From Parabacteroides johnsonii DSM 18315 (GTDB lineage Bacteria; Bacteroidota; Bacteroidia; Bacteroidales; Tannerellaceae): 64,000 nucleotides of DNA. Location: the NCBI RefSeq assembly GCF_025151045.1, contig NZ_CP102285.1, forward strand, positions 682,001 through 746,000, written 5' to 3'. Shown here piece after piece: positions 8,735 through 17,125 of this stretch (positions are counted from its first letter, which is position 1; each line of letters begins with the position of its first letter). Position numbers and translations under genes: made by a program. The notes under the pieces were generated by a model, which saw only the letters and a program-made list of their open reading frames with translations, was not told where the DNA came from and searched no databases.

Positions 8735-9972
8735 TTGCTGTTTAGTCGGGTAAAGATACGCATAAATTGTTCAGCTTGTTTTTTACGGGAGAAACGTTCC
8801 ACTGCTTCCTTATCCGTATTTATGTGTGTGTATCCATTATCCTGCCAGAACTGATAATGGTGCAGGATAAAACGAAAAGCTTCTTCGGCTGTCCGGGCTG
8901 CCAGTCCGGAACGGGTATTCCGGATGGTAGCTTCGAGGCAACTTTCGTCACTCTTTACACAGAGTAAAGGTTTCCCGACAGCCATCGATTCGAAAAGCTT
9001 GGTAGTCATAAATCCTTTTGGTCCGTCGGATGCAAAGGTATTGGCGAGTTGCAGCAGAATGGAACTGCGGTTTAACACGCCGGGAATCTCGGAAGCGGGA
9101 ACATAGTCGAAAAAGTCCATATACCGGGCGACTGGGTAAGCGGTTGCTGCCTGCATGATGATCGCTTTTGATCCGGCGTCGACATACCATTGGATGCGGA
9201 ACTGGTCCGGATCAATGAGCTTTTCACGATCTAACCGGCTAACGGCCTCGAAAAGCAATCGAGGGTCACGTGTCGCCAAGCTAATCAAACGTCCGGTATA
9301 GGTGATGACGAATTGAGAGGTTCGATGTTGTTCAGGATAGAAGAGCTCTGGATCGTAACCGTTGTAAACCAACTCTGTGTTAGGATTGTATGCTTGAAGT
9401 TTTTCCACATGCCAGGGGGAAATGGTCGTGACCTGATCCGCCTTTCTCAATGCATTATTTCTGTCCTTCAATAACTTATGACGGAATGTTTCCGTGATCT
9501 TTCTATCCAACCAGGAAAAGGTACGGAAGTTATGAGCGATATATTCGTTGGAAGCATATTGTTCGACTATGTCTCGAAGGTCGATTACTAACGGCAGATG
9601 ATATTTCTCTGCTATATATTGGGCGGCCGGCAAGGGGAAAGTTCGGTATGAACTACACAGGATACCGGCATATTCCCCTTCTTCCAGTAAACGGGAGGCG
9701 GCTTTTGCCATCTTCTTGTCTTTATAATGGAAAAAATAATCGAGTATGAATACGCATATCCACTCTAACTTTTGGAGGATTTTCCCTTTGGAATGAAAGA
9801 AATTTACATATGTGACAGGCGTTTCTCCTTTCAGGAAAGAGAACGTGCTGTCATCGATTTGCTCAGTGACAACGACAGGTTCCCATCCGGCCCGCCTCAT
9901 ATATTTGCATAAATAGCCCATTCGCGGTCCGAATGCAGGGGGAAACATATCACATAATATCAGTATCTTCAT
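8731..9972 (-). CDS. GT4-like glycosyltransferase (first in operon)
   Basis: A 413-residue GT-B protein. It starts MKILILCDMFPPAFGPR, typical of GT4 enzymes. The donor domain begins near residue 222 (FVITYTGRL) and carries TKLFESMAVGKPLLCV, a recognisable form of the E-x7-E donor-binding region. It sits between a deacetylase-like gene and a second glycosyltransferase with four-base ATGA overlaps on both sides, so the three are translationally coupled. Donor and acceptor are not predictable. Confidence 0.85.
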   Translation of the reverse strand: MKILILCDMFPPAFGPRMGYLCKYMRRAGWEPVVVTEQIDDSTFSFLKGETPVTYVNFFHSKGKILQKLEWICVFILDYFFHYKDKKMAKAASRLLEEGEYAGILCSSYRTFPLPAAQYIAEKYHLPLVIDLRDIVEQYASNEYIAHNFRTFSWLDRKITETFRHKLLKDRNNALRKADQVTTISPWHVEKLQAYNPNTELVYNGYDPELFYPEQHRTSQFVITYTGRLISLATRDPRLLFEAVSRLDREKLIDPDQFRIQWYVDAGSKAIIMQAATAYPVARYMDFFDYVPASEIPGVLNRSSILLQLANTFASDGPKGFMTTKLFESMAVGKPLLCVKSDESCLEATIRNTRSGLAARTAEEAFRFILHHYQFWQDNGYTHINTDKEAVERFSRKKQAEQFMRIFTRLNSK

Positions 9973-11285
9973 GATTTTATCAATTCTTCAATGATGGCGG
10001 CGAATAGTTTTCGTTGCCAGTCGACAGAGACATTCGGCTTGATCCGGGTGGTGATGGAGTCGTTATGCCAGAGCAACACCAGTTCGCCGTTGGCAGATGC
10101 CACCTGTTTGATGAGTTGTGTTGAGTAGGCAAGTGCCCCCTCATAGTCGAGATTCATATAAACAGGTTCGTTCAGGCTGCATTCCATGATTGCCAACGGG
10201 TGGAGGATAAGTGGCGAGATGCGTTTGTTCTCAGGATTAATCCAATGTACCGGACGGGAAGTACCGAGGCGAAAGCCGGCAACATCCGGGTAGCCTACCG
10301 TGAAATCGTCTGTAATTCCTGCTTTTTCCAGCCATGCCATATCTTCTGGTTCGCGTGAGGCCAAATAATGATGCCGATTGCAAGTGACGGATTTTCCGGT
10401 TTGTCTCTCCAATAAATCTTTTTCCGTTGAGATGAGTGCCGGAGTTCTACCGGCGTCGTAACTGGTATGCAGTCCAATCCGTACTCTTTCGTTTTTACAA
10501 AAGAGCAGAAGCTCTTTTAAATCCTTTGAATACAGTTTATAATGAGGCTTGTCATAAACGGATGAGCCGCCTGACTTGATAAAGAACAGGGATTCGCAGC
10601 GGTCTTTTCCGATAGCTGCCTTTAATTCGTTTCGTTGTTCTACAAACCAGGGAAATGTGTAGAACGGATCTTCCTGTAATGGGCCACGAAACATTTTCCA
10701 AGCTTGTTTCAGTCCTGTACCTTTAACGGTTTCCCGTATCAGATTGCGGAAAGTCCTACAAAAAAAGGGGGCATCCACATCGTGTGTCAGCCATACTTTT
10801 TGTATGTGCGGGGTCGGTTCGACAGCCGACTGTACACGTGCTTGGCGTAACCAGCGTCGCAATAATCTTCCGTATTCGTCAACTATCGGGCGATGAATGA
10901 ATCCTGCTTTGAAGGGTAGGGACTCTTTTCCGGGGAAGCGGCCGTGGATGTCCCGTATGTTTCGTTTCCGTATTTCTTCATATCGTGTCAGCAGGAAATA
11001 GGCACTGGCGATGATATCGGCATGTACCACCCAAGTATCCCCCTGCCATTCTGTTTTGGAAGAGCCGAAAAGCAGCGGTACGCCTTCTATCTCTTCCAGT
11101 GGCAGTTTGGGCATAGACTCGGATGTCCCGTAAACTTCATCCCGAAAAAAAGGGGAAGGGATGATGACTACGCGATAACGGGAGAATTTGTTCGGGTCCG
11201 ATGTGTAACCGACAAGGCTACTCAATGCACCGGCTTTTTCTCCTCCTATCAGGAATTTGGTGATATAAGAAATAACGGCTTTCAT
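9969..11285 (-). CDS. Polysaccharide deacetylase-family protein with N-terminal DUF7033-like region
   Basis: A 438-residue protein. The NodB-type core begins around residue 164 with WLTHDVD, where the two Asp replace the TFDDG motif. RIGLHTSYDAG (from residue 270) and NRHHYL (from about 303) supply His residues for the metal site. The first 160 residues match the extra N-terminal region seen in Bacteroidota proteins of this kind. Members deacetylate sugars, but some are inactive scaffolds. It overlaps the next gene by four bases (ATGA) and begins 14 bases after the PIG-L gene. No signal peptide is seen, so it probably acts in the cytoplasm. Confidence 0.8.
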   Translation of the reverse strand: MKAVISYITKFLIGGEKAGALSSLVGYTSDPNKFSRYRVVIIPSPFFRDEVYGTSESMPKLPLEEIEGVPLLFGSSKTEWQGDTWVVHADIIASAYFLLTRYEEIRKRNIRDIHGRFPGKESLPFKAGFIHRPIVDEYGRLLRRWLRQARVQSAVEPTPHIQKVWLTHDVDAPFFCRTFRNLIRETVKGTGLKQAWKMFRGPLQEDPFYTFPWFVEQRNELKAAIGKDRCESLFFIKSGGSSVYDKPHYKLYSKDLKELLLFCKNERVRIGLHTSYDAGRTPALISTEKDLLERQTGKSVTCNRHHYLASREPEDMAWLEKAGITDDFTVGYPDVAGFRLGTSRPVHWINPENKRISPLILHPLAIMECSLNEPVYMNLDYEGALAYSTQLIKQVASANGELVLLWHNDSITTRIKPNVSVDWQRKLFAAIIEELIKS

Positions 11286-11299
11286 ACTGTCTTTTAGCT

Positions 11300-11938
11300 T
11301 TACAGGAACAGACGGACCACCTCGAATGCTTCAGCATAAGGGCAGCCTGCTTGTACACCGCGTGTTTTTGCCAGTGAAAAGATGAACTCTTCGGATAGAT
11401 AGTCGCGTGTTCCTTGTGATTCGTATGCTTTTAATGCTTCGACTTTGGCCTGAATGTGTTCCCTGTTTAGTTCAACGAAGCATTGCGTATTAAATGTCAG
11501 ATTGTTCCAAATCAGCTCGTAGCCCAGTAGTGTCGTGTTTTTGAAAGCGCGTAGGCCTTCCTGGGCGATCGTTGTGTGATCCTGGTGAATGTCGTGCAAG
11601 CTTGGAATGAAGACCAGGTCGAAATTGTTCGCTTTTTTTAGGCGGATCAGTTCTTCCAATATCTCCTGCCGGACATATCCGAGTTTACGGACTTCGTAAT
11701 TGTAGATGATGAGGTTTTCGGGGGATATACCCAATTGGGCAGTCGCTTTCTTGACTTCCGTCTTCAAAATATCTTTCGGAAAACCTTCAGGTACGGACTG
11801 CTGGGCGGTCGAAAAAGCGACATAGGTCACTTTCTTTCCCAGTTCGATAAGTTTGCTTATGGTTCCTCCCAGTCCTAATTCCCCGTCGTCTGTATGGGGA
11901 GCTAAAACCAGTATATTATTATAACTGTTTAGTATCAT
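11300..11938 (-). CDS. PIG-L/LmbE family N-deacetylase
   Basis: A 212-residue protein. Zn-binding motif 1 is at residues 14-20 (PHTDDGE), followed by LGLGG. The second motif is HDIHQDH near residue 115. Family members remove N-acetyl groups from GlcNAc on inositol, malate or lipid carriers (PIG-L, BshB, MshB). The neighbours are a second deacetylase, two GT4-like glycosyltransferases and a FemAB-like acyltransferase. That suggests a pathway which transfers an N-acetylhexosamine, de-N-acetylates it and then acylates the free amine. This is inference from context only. Confidence 0.88.
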   Translation of the reverse strand: MILNSYNNILVLAPHTDDGELGLGGTISKLIELGKKVTYVAFSTAQQSVPEGFPKDILKTEVKKATAQLGISPENLIIYNYEVRKLGYVRQEILEELIRLKKANNFDLVFIPSLHDIHQDHTTIAQEGLRAFKNTTLLGYELIWNNLTFNTQCFVELNREHIQAKVEALKAYESQGTRDYLSEEFIFSLAKTRGVQAGCPYAEAFEVVRLFL

Positions 11939-11945
11939 AAATAAT

Positions 11946-12905
11946 CTATCTGTTTATTATCCTTCCTATTTTTAAACAGGCTCTATTTAATAAACTTAAT
12001 TTTCCTTTGGTTATTGTGAAGAAGGGGGTTTGAATTGCACCGAATTCGCGGAAAAAACGTTCGACTCCCGGAATCATAGAACCTTCGAAGTCGAATGTGT
12101 CGGTATATTGTGAAACATAACGGATTGCTTCCCACAAAATTAGACTGTGTGCTCCGGACTTCCGAAGGGCTGGGTCTCCTCCTCCTGCCAGATACCAGGC
12201 GGAACTTTCTTGCCAGACGATAAAAGCAGCAGCATGCAAACGTCCTTGTTCGTCATAACCGCCCCATATATCTCCCTGGTTCCGTTTGCGGCAGATATTG
12301 ATCAATTTGACTAGTATATCCGTATCTTCTTTGTTTAGAACCTGCTGACGCTCGAATGTTTGTTTCTGTACCTGTAAAAATTCTTCAATAGAAATGCCTT
12401 TTTTTACCGTGATACGATATTTATCTTTAGCTTTTGTTATGTTCCGGCGGATGTTGGAACTCATATTTTCCAGTATTGCTTCTGTGTTTCGAATATTTTT
12501 CAGCAGATAGGTGTAACGTGTTGTTTGCTGGTAGCCTTCCCAATAGAAAGGAAGCCAGTCAGTGATTCCATAATGGAAATTTTGCAGGAAATGCGGATAG
12601 GATTTAAGCTCGTTTAGTAGTTGTTTGCATAAAATTTGCCGGCGACTTAATGCTTTAGTATATTTGGTGTCTTCGGATTCCGGTGAGAACCAAGGACCCA
12701 TTGTTTGCGTATAGAAGGGCATCGAGATAATTCCTTGCCGAGGACAGTAAAGAGGGATCGCTGCCGTGATCCTTTCTTTTTCTTCGATCAATAAGACTTC
12801 CCATTTATCTTTGCCACAAACCGTATCGAGCCACCAATCACGGGAAAAGATGGGAATACTTGTTTCTGTGTTGCAAAGCAAATGGTATTTGTCTTTCATG
12901 TTCAT
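11946..12905 (-). CDS. FemAB/GNAT-fold acyltransferase (BioF2-like)
   Basis: A 319-residue protein of the FemAB-like GNAT type. It has an N-terminal half with FSRDWWLDTVCG and TQTMGPWF, a helical segment (NIRRNITKAKDKY), then LHAAAFIVW, AWYLAGGGDPALRKSGAHSLILWEAI and a FDFEGSMIPGVERFFREFGA ending typical of these proteins. Relatives transfer aminoacyl or acyl groups to amino sugars or peptidoglycan precursors. It is the promoter-proximal gene of the six-gene operon and starts 7 bases before... the PIG-L gene begins 7 bases after its stop. Met1 (12905) and Met3 (12899) are both possible starts. No phylum-type promoter is visible upstream, so read-through from recA is possible. Confidence 0.78.
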   Translation of the reverse strand: MNMKDKYHLLCNTETSIPIFSRDWWLDTVCGKDKWEVLLIEEKERITAAIPLYCPRQGIISMPFYTQTMGPWFSPESEDTKYTKALSRRQILCKQLLNELKSYPHFLQNFHYGITDWLPFYWEGYQQTTRYTYLLKNIRNTEAILENMSSNIRRNITKAKDKYRITVKKGISIEEFLQVQKQTFERQQVLNKEDTDILVKLINICRKRNQGDIWGGYDEQGRLHAAAFIVWQESSAWYLAGGGDPALRKSGAHSLILWEAIRYVSQYTDTFDFEGSMIPGVERFFREFGAIQTPFFTITKGKLSLLNRACLKIGRIINR

Positions 12906-12966
12906 GAATGATTTGAGTTCTGTGAGATGGTGATCTGTCGCTGACTTTTATCAGTATAATTACGGC

Positions 12967-13013
12967 ACACAGATAACATAAATGACCATAAATCTGATCT
13001 GTGTTATCTGTGT
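12967..13013. repeat. Perfect 12-base inverted repeat between recA and glyco-operon
   Basis: ACACAGATAACA (12967-12978) pairs with TGTTATCTGTGT (13002-13013) around a 23-base loop. There is no T-tract, so it is not a classic intrinsic terminator. The words resemble those of the element at 15581-15726, suggesting a repeat family. It could act as an mRNA-stabilising or processing hairpin between recA and the following operon. Confidence 0.6.
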
Positions 13014-13023
13014 ACCATTGATT

Positions 13024-14067
13024 TTATCCTTTTAACGCTTCGAAGATCAGGCCGGACAATTCGTCTGCCAGTTCTGGATTGTCGGCAACACATTGTTTGG
13101 CGGCATCACGTCCCTGTCCTAATTTAGTGTCGTTGTAACTGTACCATGAACCGCTTTTCTTGATGATATTCAGTTCTGCGCCCAAGTCGATTATTTCACC
13201 GGCTTTGGAGATGCCTTCACCGAACATGATGTCGAATTCTGCTTTCCGGAAAGGAGGAGCAACCTTGTTCTTGACTACTTTTACGCGCACTTGGTTACCT
13301 TTGATATCGTCTCCGTCTTTCAATTTACCGATGCTGCGAATATCCAGACGGACAGAGGCATAAAACTTCAACGCATTACCACCGGTAGTTGTTTCGGGAT
13401 TACCGAACATCACACCGATCTTGTCACGCAATTGGTTGATGAATATGCAAGTCGTGTTAGTCTTATTGATTGCGGCTGTCAACTTACGAAGCGCTTGAGA
13501 CATCAATCGTGCCTGTAACCCCATCTTGCTTTCACCCATATCTCCTTCGATTTCCGCTTTTGGAGTCAGAGCGGCAACCGAGTCGATTACGATAATATCC
13601 ACGGCAGATGAACGGATCAACTGTTCGGCGATTTCTAACGCCTGTTCGCCATTATCCGGTTGGGAAATCCATAGGTTTTCGACATCTACTCCCAACTTTT
13701 CTGCATAAAAACGGTCAAAAGCATGTTCCGCATCGATAAATGCTGCAATACCACCGCTTTTTTGTGCCTCGGCAATTGCGTGGATCGCCAGAGTTGTCTT
13801 ACCGGATGATTCCGGTCCGTAGATTTCGATCACGCGGCCTTTGGGATAACCTCCTACGCCTAATGCTGCGTTCAAGGCGATAGAGCCTGTCGGGATCACT
13901 TCGATATTTTCGACACTTTCGTCGCCCAATTTCATGATCGAACCTTTTCCGTAGTTTTTCTCGATCTTGTCCATTGCTGCGCGAAGCGCTTTTAATTTAT
14001 CTGCGTTTACAGCCGGTTTCTCGGCTGCAGGCTGCTTGCCTTCTTCGAATAAATCTTCTTTTGCCAT
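13024..14067 (-). CDS. recA: RecA recombinase
   Basis: A 347-residue protein with all RecA landmarks: Walker A GPESSGKT at residues 84-91, IDAEHAFD, Walker B-like [22 protein letters not shown], and the L2 region ([25 protein letters not shown]). It forms ATP-dependent filaments on single-stranded DNA for recombination and repair. The short N-terminal extension ([10 protein letters not shown]) is typical of the order. It begins 6 bases after bcp, so both are on one message. No LexA box could be recognised nearby. Confidence 0.98.
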   Translation of the reverse strand: MAKEDLFEEGKQPAAEKPAVNADKLKALRAAMDKIEKNYGKGSIMKLGDESVENIEVIPTGSIALNAALGVGGYPKGRVIEIYGPESSGKTTLAIHAIAEAQKSGGIAAFIDAEHAFDRFYAEKLGVDVENLWISQPDNGEQALEIAEQLIRSSAVDIIVIDSVAALTPKAEIEGDMGESKMGLQARLMSQALRKLTAAINKTNTTCIFINQLRDKIGVMFGNPETTTGGNALKFYASVRLDIRSIGKLKDGDDIKGNQVRVKVVKNKVAPPFRKAEFDIMFGEGISKAGEIIDLGAELNIIKKSGSWYSYNDTKLGQGRDAAKQCVADNPELADELSGLIFEALKG

Positions 14068-14073
14068 TTCCTT

Positions 14074-14532
14074 TTATAGATTAAGGATTTGATTTGCATG
14101 GTCTTTAGTCTTCACCTCTTTCGGGCCGATGATGTTGGTAACGATGCCATCTTCATCTATAATAAAGGTGGTGCGGAGAGTCCCCATGTATGAACGTCCG
14201 TACAATTTCTTTTCTGCCCAAACCCCGAACTGCTGTTGAAGGGCCGTATCCGTATCAGCGATGAGGCTGAAAGGAAGTTCCTGTTTTGCGATAAATCCCT
14301 GATGAGACTTGGCACTGTCTTTGCTGACACCCACTACTTCGTAGCCGGCAGCTTGCAATTCCTTGTAGCCATCCCGCAGGCTGCATGCTTCTGCTGTACA
14401 ACCACTGGTATTGTCTTTCGGGTAGAAATAGAGCGCCAACTTCTTGCCTTTGAAATCGCTCAGCTTTATCTCTTTCCCGTTTTGGTCAAGTCCCAGAACT
14501 TCGGGAGCTTTATCCCCTATTTGTATTGCCAT
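14074..14532 (-). CDS. bcp: Thioredoxin-dependent thiol peroxidase (Bcp/PrxQ)
   Basis: A 152-residue peroxiredoxin. The peroxidatic cysteine is Cys45 in YPKDNTSGCTAEAC, and Cys50 sits five residues later as the resolving cysteine of the atypical two-Cys BCP type. The Thr and Arg of the active site (PKDNTSGCT, TLRTTFIID) are present. It reduces hydroperoxides using thioredoxin in the cytoplasm. It lies in a tight run radical SAM-bcp-recA with gaps of 9 and 6 bases, which would couple peroxide defence and DNA repair. Confidence 0.95.
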   Translation of the reverse strand: MAIQIGDKAPEVLGLDQNGKEIKLSDFKGKKLALYFYPKDNTSGCTAEACSLRDGYKELQAAGYEVVGVSKDSAKSHQGFIAKQELPFSLIADTDTALQQQFGVWAEKKLYGRSYMGTLRTTFIIDEDGIVTNIIGPKEVKTKDHANQILNL

Positions 14533-14541
14533 ATATTTATT

Positions 14542-15558
14542 TTACTTGATGTTATAGTTCATCTTGCGTGTTACATCCGCTTTCCGGCGGGCTTTCCGTC
14601 CGAAGACTTTCCAAAGCAGTTTTCTTCCCATGTGATGGGCGACGGCATATGACTCGAATGTTTCTGTCCGGTAATCGAAATCATCTTGCCAACATTCCTG
14701 GGGAGAAACATAGCAGTATGTAATCTTTTCGATACTGTTGTCATCTGCCTCGTTTTCCTCCAGCACGATGATGTTCTGCTTGTCGGGAACCAGGCAGGTG
14801 ATATGCCTGCGGTGGCACTCTTCTATTAGCGGAACCAGCACGGCATCATACCTCGCATAGATATTAGTCAGATCGAAATCCTGGTATTCGCTCTCTCCGA
14901 TCTTTTGTATCGGGCGGAGTTGCAGGATATCCAGTTCATTTCCGACGACTTCCCATATCCGGCTTAGTTCTTCGAGATTGTCGTTGTTGATTGTATAATT
15001 GATGCGTAACTTGAATTGCGGATGCTGTTTCTTTATTTCTGTGACATTGGCGAGCAACTTGCGGAACAAGTCGAATTTACCGTTTGTCATCAGAAGCTCG
15101 TATGTTTCGCGTGTAAAACCATGTGCCGAGAGCGTCAACTCGTCCAACCCATTCTCTACGGCGGCGGCTAACTGCTCTTTTGTCAGCAGGTTCCCGTTTG
15201 TCGTGAGTGAAACGTAGGGGACGTTGTATCGTTTACCCAGTGCAATGATTTTTACCAGGTCCTTGTGCAAAGTCGGTTCCGCTCCGCAGCCGATCTGAAG
15301 TTTCAAGGCACGGTGGAACAGGCTTCCGGCAATGGCTTCTATCTCTTCATATTTCAGAGTACCCCGTAGACTTTTCCTTTTTTCCTCGTCGCTGAAATAA
15401 CACATCTTACAGCGGAAGTTACAGGCAAGTACCGGATCGAGAAAAACGCCGATGTACCGTTTTCCTAATACATGAAATAACCAGAGGCCCAATAGTTTGA
15501 GCCTTCTGCTTTTGATTTGTGTACCAAGACGTAGTATGTTGTAAATATTACGAGCCAT
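14542..15558 (-). CDS. Radical SAM protein of unknown substrate
   Basis: A 338-residue protein. The iron-sulfur cluster motif CNFRCKMC (Cys46, Cys50, Cys53) binds the SAM-cleaving 4Fe-4S cluster. GAEPTLHKDL and SLTTNGNLLT are the usual later barrel strands. A Cys-containing C-terminal stretch (CYVSPQEC) follows, but not a full SPASM set. No peptide precursor gene is adjacent, so a peptide-modifying role cannot be claimed. The gene lies between the polyamine dehydrogenase and bcp, and a 146-base palindromic element lies directly upstream; it may be an insertion into an older cluster. Confidence 0.88.
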   Translation of the reverse strand: MARNIYNILRLGTQIKSRRLKLLGLWLFHVLGKRYIGVFLDPVLACNFRCKMCYFSDEEKRKSLRGTLKYEEIEAIAGSLFHRALKLQIGCGAEPTLHKDLVKIIALGKRYNVPYVSLTTNGNLLTKEQLAAAVENGLDELTLSAHGFTRETYELLMTNGKFDLFRKLLANVTEIKKQHPQFKLRINYTINNDNLEELSRIWEVVGNELDILQLRPIQKIGESEYQDFDLTNIYARYDAVLVPLIEECHRRHITCLVPDKQNIIVLEENEADDNSIEKITYCYVSPQECWQDDFDYRTETFESYAVAHHMGRKLLWKVFGRKARRKADVTRKMNYNIK

Positions 15559-15580
15559 TTAGTTAATTGATAATTGGAGG

Positions 15581-15726
15581 GTGTGTCAAATATATCGGTA
15601 TTCATGGGACGCAGATAACGTAGACGAGCGCAGATTAACGCATATATATTAATTATCAACAAAATAAATCTGCGTCCGTCTGTGTGCTCTGTGCCATCCG
15701 CGTCCGGTAATGTTAATTTGACACAC
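15581..15726. repeat. 146-base element with 11-base terminal inverted repeats
   Basis: GTGTGTCAAAT (15581-15591) and ATTTGACACAC (15716-15726) are exact inverted repeats at the ends. Inside, GACGCAGAT and ATCTGCGTC form a nested pair, along with variants of CTGTG/GCGTCC. There is no room for a transposase. The ends resemble those of the element at 23839-23995. It fills the gap between the dehydrogenase and radical SAM genes and could be a miniature mobile or REP-like element. Confidence 0.65.
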
Positions 15727-15730
15727 TTTC

Positions 15731-16924
15731 TTAGAGTTCCAGATCTATATTGAACAGTTCGTGCCAAGGCAGACCTTGTTCGTTCAGCTCCTTCATGAAC
15801 GGATCGGGATCGAACTCTTCGACGTTCCAAACTCCCGGTTTTTTCCAAACTCCCTGCATGAACAGTTTGGCTCCGATCATGGCCGGAACACCGGTTGTGT
15901 AGCTTACGCCTTGTGCTCCCGTTTCCTGGTAAGCAGCCTGGTGACTACAGTTATTATAAACATAGTAGGTCATTTCTTTGCCATCCTTGATTCCGCGGAT
16001 ACGGCAACCGATGGAAGTTTCGCCTGTATAGTTTTCACCCAGATCACCCGGATTAGGCAGCACGGCTTTCAGGAATTGGATCGGAACGATTTCCTGTCCG
16101 TTATACATAATCGGATCGATGCGAGACATACCAATGTTCTGTATCACGCGCAGGTGAGTCAGATATTCCTGTCCGAAAGTCATCCAGAAGCGGGCACGTT
16201 TGATTGTAGGGAAATTTTTGGTCAGGCTTTCCAACTCTTCGTGGTACATCAGGTAAGATTCTCTCGGACCGACATTCGGATAGTTCAACGGTTTGTGTAC
16301 AGACAGCGGATCTGTCTCTTTCCATTCTCCGTCTTCGAAATATTTACCTCGTTGGGTAATTTCGCGGATGTTGATTTCCGGGTTGAAATTAGTAGCAAAT
16401 GCTTTGTGATGGTCTCCGGCGTTGCAGTCTACAATATCCAGGTATTGTATTTCATCGAAGTGATGTTTGGCTGCATAAGCCGTATATACACCCGTTACAC
16501 CCGGATCGAATCCACAACCCAGGATAGCGGTCAGGCCGGCATCTTCGAAGCGTTTCTTGTATGCCCACTGCCAGCTGTATTGGTATTTAGCTTCGTCCAG
16601 CGGTTCGTAATTGGCCGTGTCGAGATAGCTGACACCGTATGCCAGACAGGCATCCATGATGTGGAGGTCCTGATAGGGCAAAGCCAGATTTACTACCAAG
16701 TCCGGTTTGAAGGTGTTGAACAAGCGGACGAGTTCTTCCACGTTGTCTGCATCAACCTGTGCTGTTTGTACCTTTACATTCTTAATATCGGCGGCGATCT
16801 GGTCGCACTTGCTTTTCGTGCGGCTGGCAACCATGATATCGGTAAAGACATCCGCGTTCATCGCGATCTTCTTAACAGCAACGGTACTAACGCCCCCTGC
16901 ACCAATAACTAATACTCTTCCCAT
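15731..16924 (-). CDS. Carboxy(nor)spermidine dehydrogenase, saccharopine dehydrogenase family
   Basis: A 397-residue protein. It has an N-terminal Rossmann fold (RVLVIGAGGVSTVAVKK) and a saccharopine-dehydrogenase-like body with LDTANYEP, GCGFDPGVTGVY and DCNAGDHH. In Bacteroides this family reduces the adduct of a diamine with aspartate semialdehyde to carboxyspermidine or carboxynorspermidine, which a PLP decarboxylase (not in this window) converts to the polyamine. Which diamine is used here cannot be told. It is the first gene of a probable transcript running on through radical SAM, bcp and recA, interrupted by a palindromic element. Confidence 0.88.
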   Translation of the reverse strand: MGRVLVIGAGGVSTVAVKKIAMNADVFTDIMVASRTKSKCDQIAADIKNVKVQTAQVDADNVEELVRLFNTFKPDLVVNLALPYQDLHIMDACLAYGVSYLDTANYEPLDEAKYQYSWQWAYKKRFEDAGLTAILGCGFDPGVTGVYTAYAAKHHFDEIQYLDIVDCNAGDHHKAFATNFNPEINIREITQRGKYFEDGEWKETDPLSVHKPLNYPNVGPRESYLMYHEELESLTKNFPTIKRARFWMTFGQEYLTHLRVIQNIGMSRIDPIMYNGQEIVPIQFLKAVLPNPGDLGENYTGETSIGCRIRGIKDGKEMTYYVYNNCSHQAAYQETGAQGVSYTTGVPAMIGAKLFMQGVWKKPGVWNVEEFDPDPFMKELNEQGLPWHELFNIDLEL

Positions 16925-16980
16925 TTACTAATAGAATTAATCTTGTTAATATACAGTTTACAAGGTTTTAAACCTAACGA

Positions 16981-16988
16981 CAAATATA
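16981..16988 (-). promoter_or_regulatory. -7 box of the polyamine dehydrogenase gene
   Basis: TATATTTG on the minus strand matches TAnnTTTG and lies 56 bases before the start codon. No good TTTG is at -33; a CTTG lies 23 bases upstream. The hairpin array at 17033-17117 lies just beyond. Confidence 0.5.
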
Positions 16989-17032
16989 CGATGAATCTTT
17001 GAATAATCGGGCAAGGTAGGGGGAGAAAAACA

Positions 17033-17117
17033 GTTTCATTGGCATGAAACAATAGTTCCCTCGGCGGGGAACTGGAGTTTCCTTAGAGGGAAACTTTTGT
17101 TCCATGCCTATGGAACA
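17033..17117. repeat. Array of four tandem small hairpins
   Basis: Four perfect stems follow one another: GTTTCAT/ATGAAAC (17033-17050), AGTTCCC/GGGAACT (17054-17073), AGTTTCC/GGAAACT (17076-17095) and TGTTCCAT/ATGGAACA (17098-17117), with loops of 4 to 6 bases. They begin just after the AraC stop (reading minus) and lie upstream of the dehydrogenase promoter. The same words recur in a nested form at 56122-56205. It may end AraC transcription or be a structured repeat family. Confidence 0.8.
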
Positions 17118-17125
17118 GGTTCCGG

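Noticed and set aside
15581-15726. Invertible promoter between inverted repeats
   Set aside because: Inverted 11-base ends are present, but I see no phylum promoter inside and no recombinase gene nearby; a miniature repeat element is simpler.
15761-16912. Long plus-strand frame opposite the polyamine dehydrogenase gene
   Set aside because: It is an antisense shadow; the minus-strand frame has a clear enzyme family, and the plus-strand product has no domain pattern.
17033-17117. CRISPR-like array
   Set aside because: Units are palindromes of differing sequence with no spacers of constant length, and no cas genes are present.
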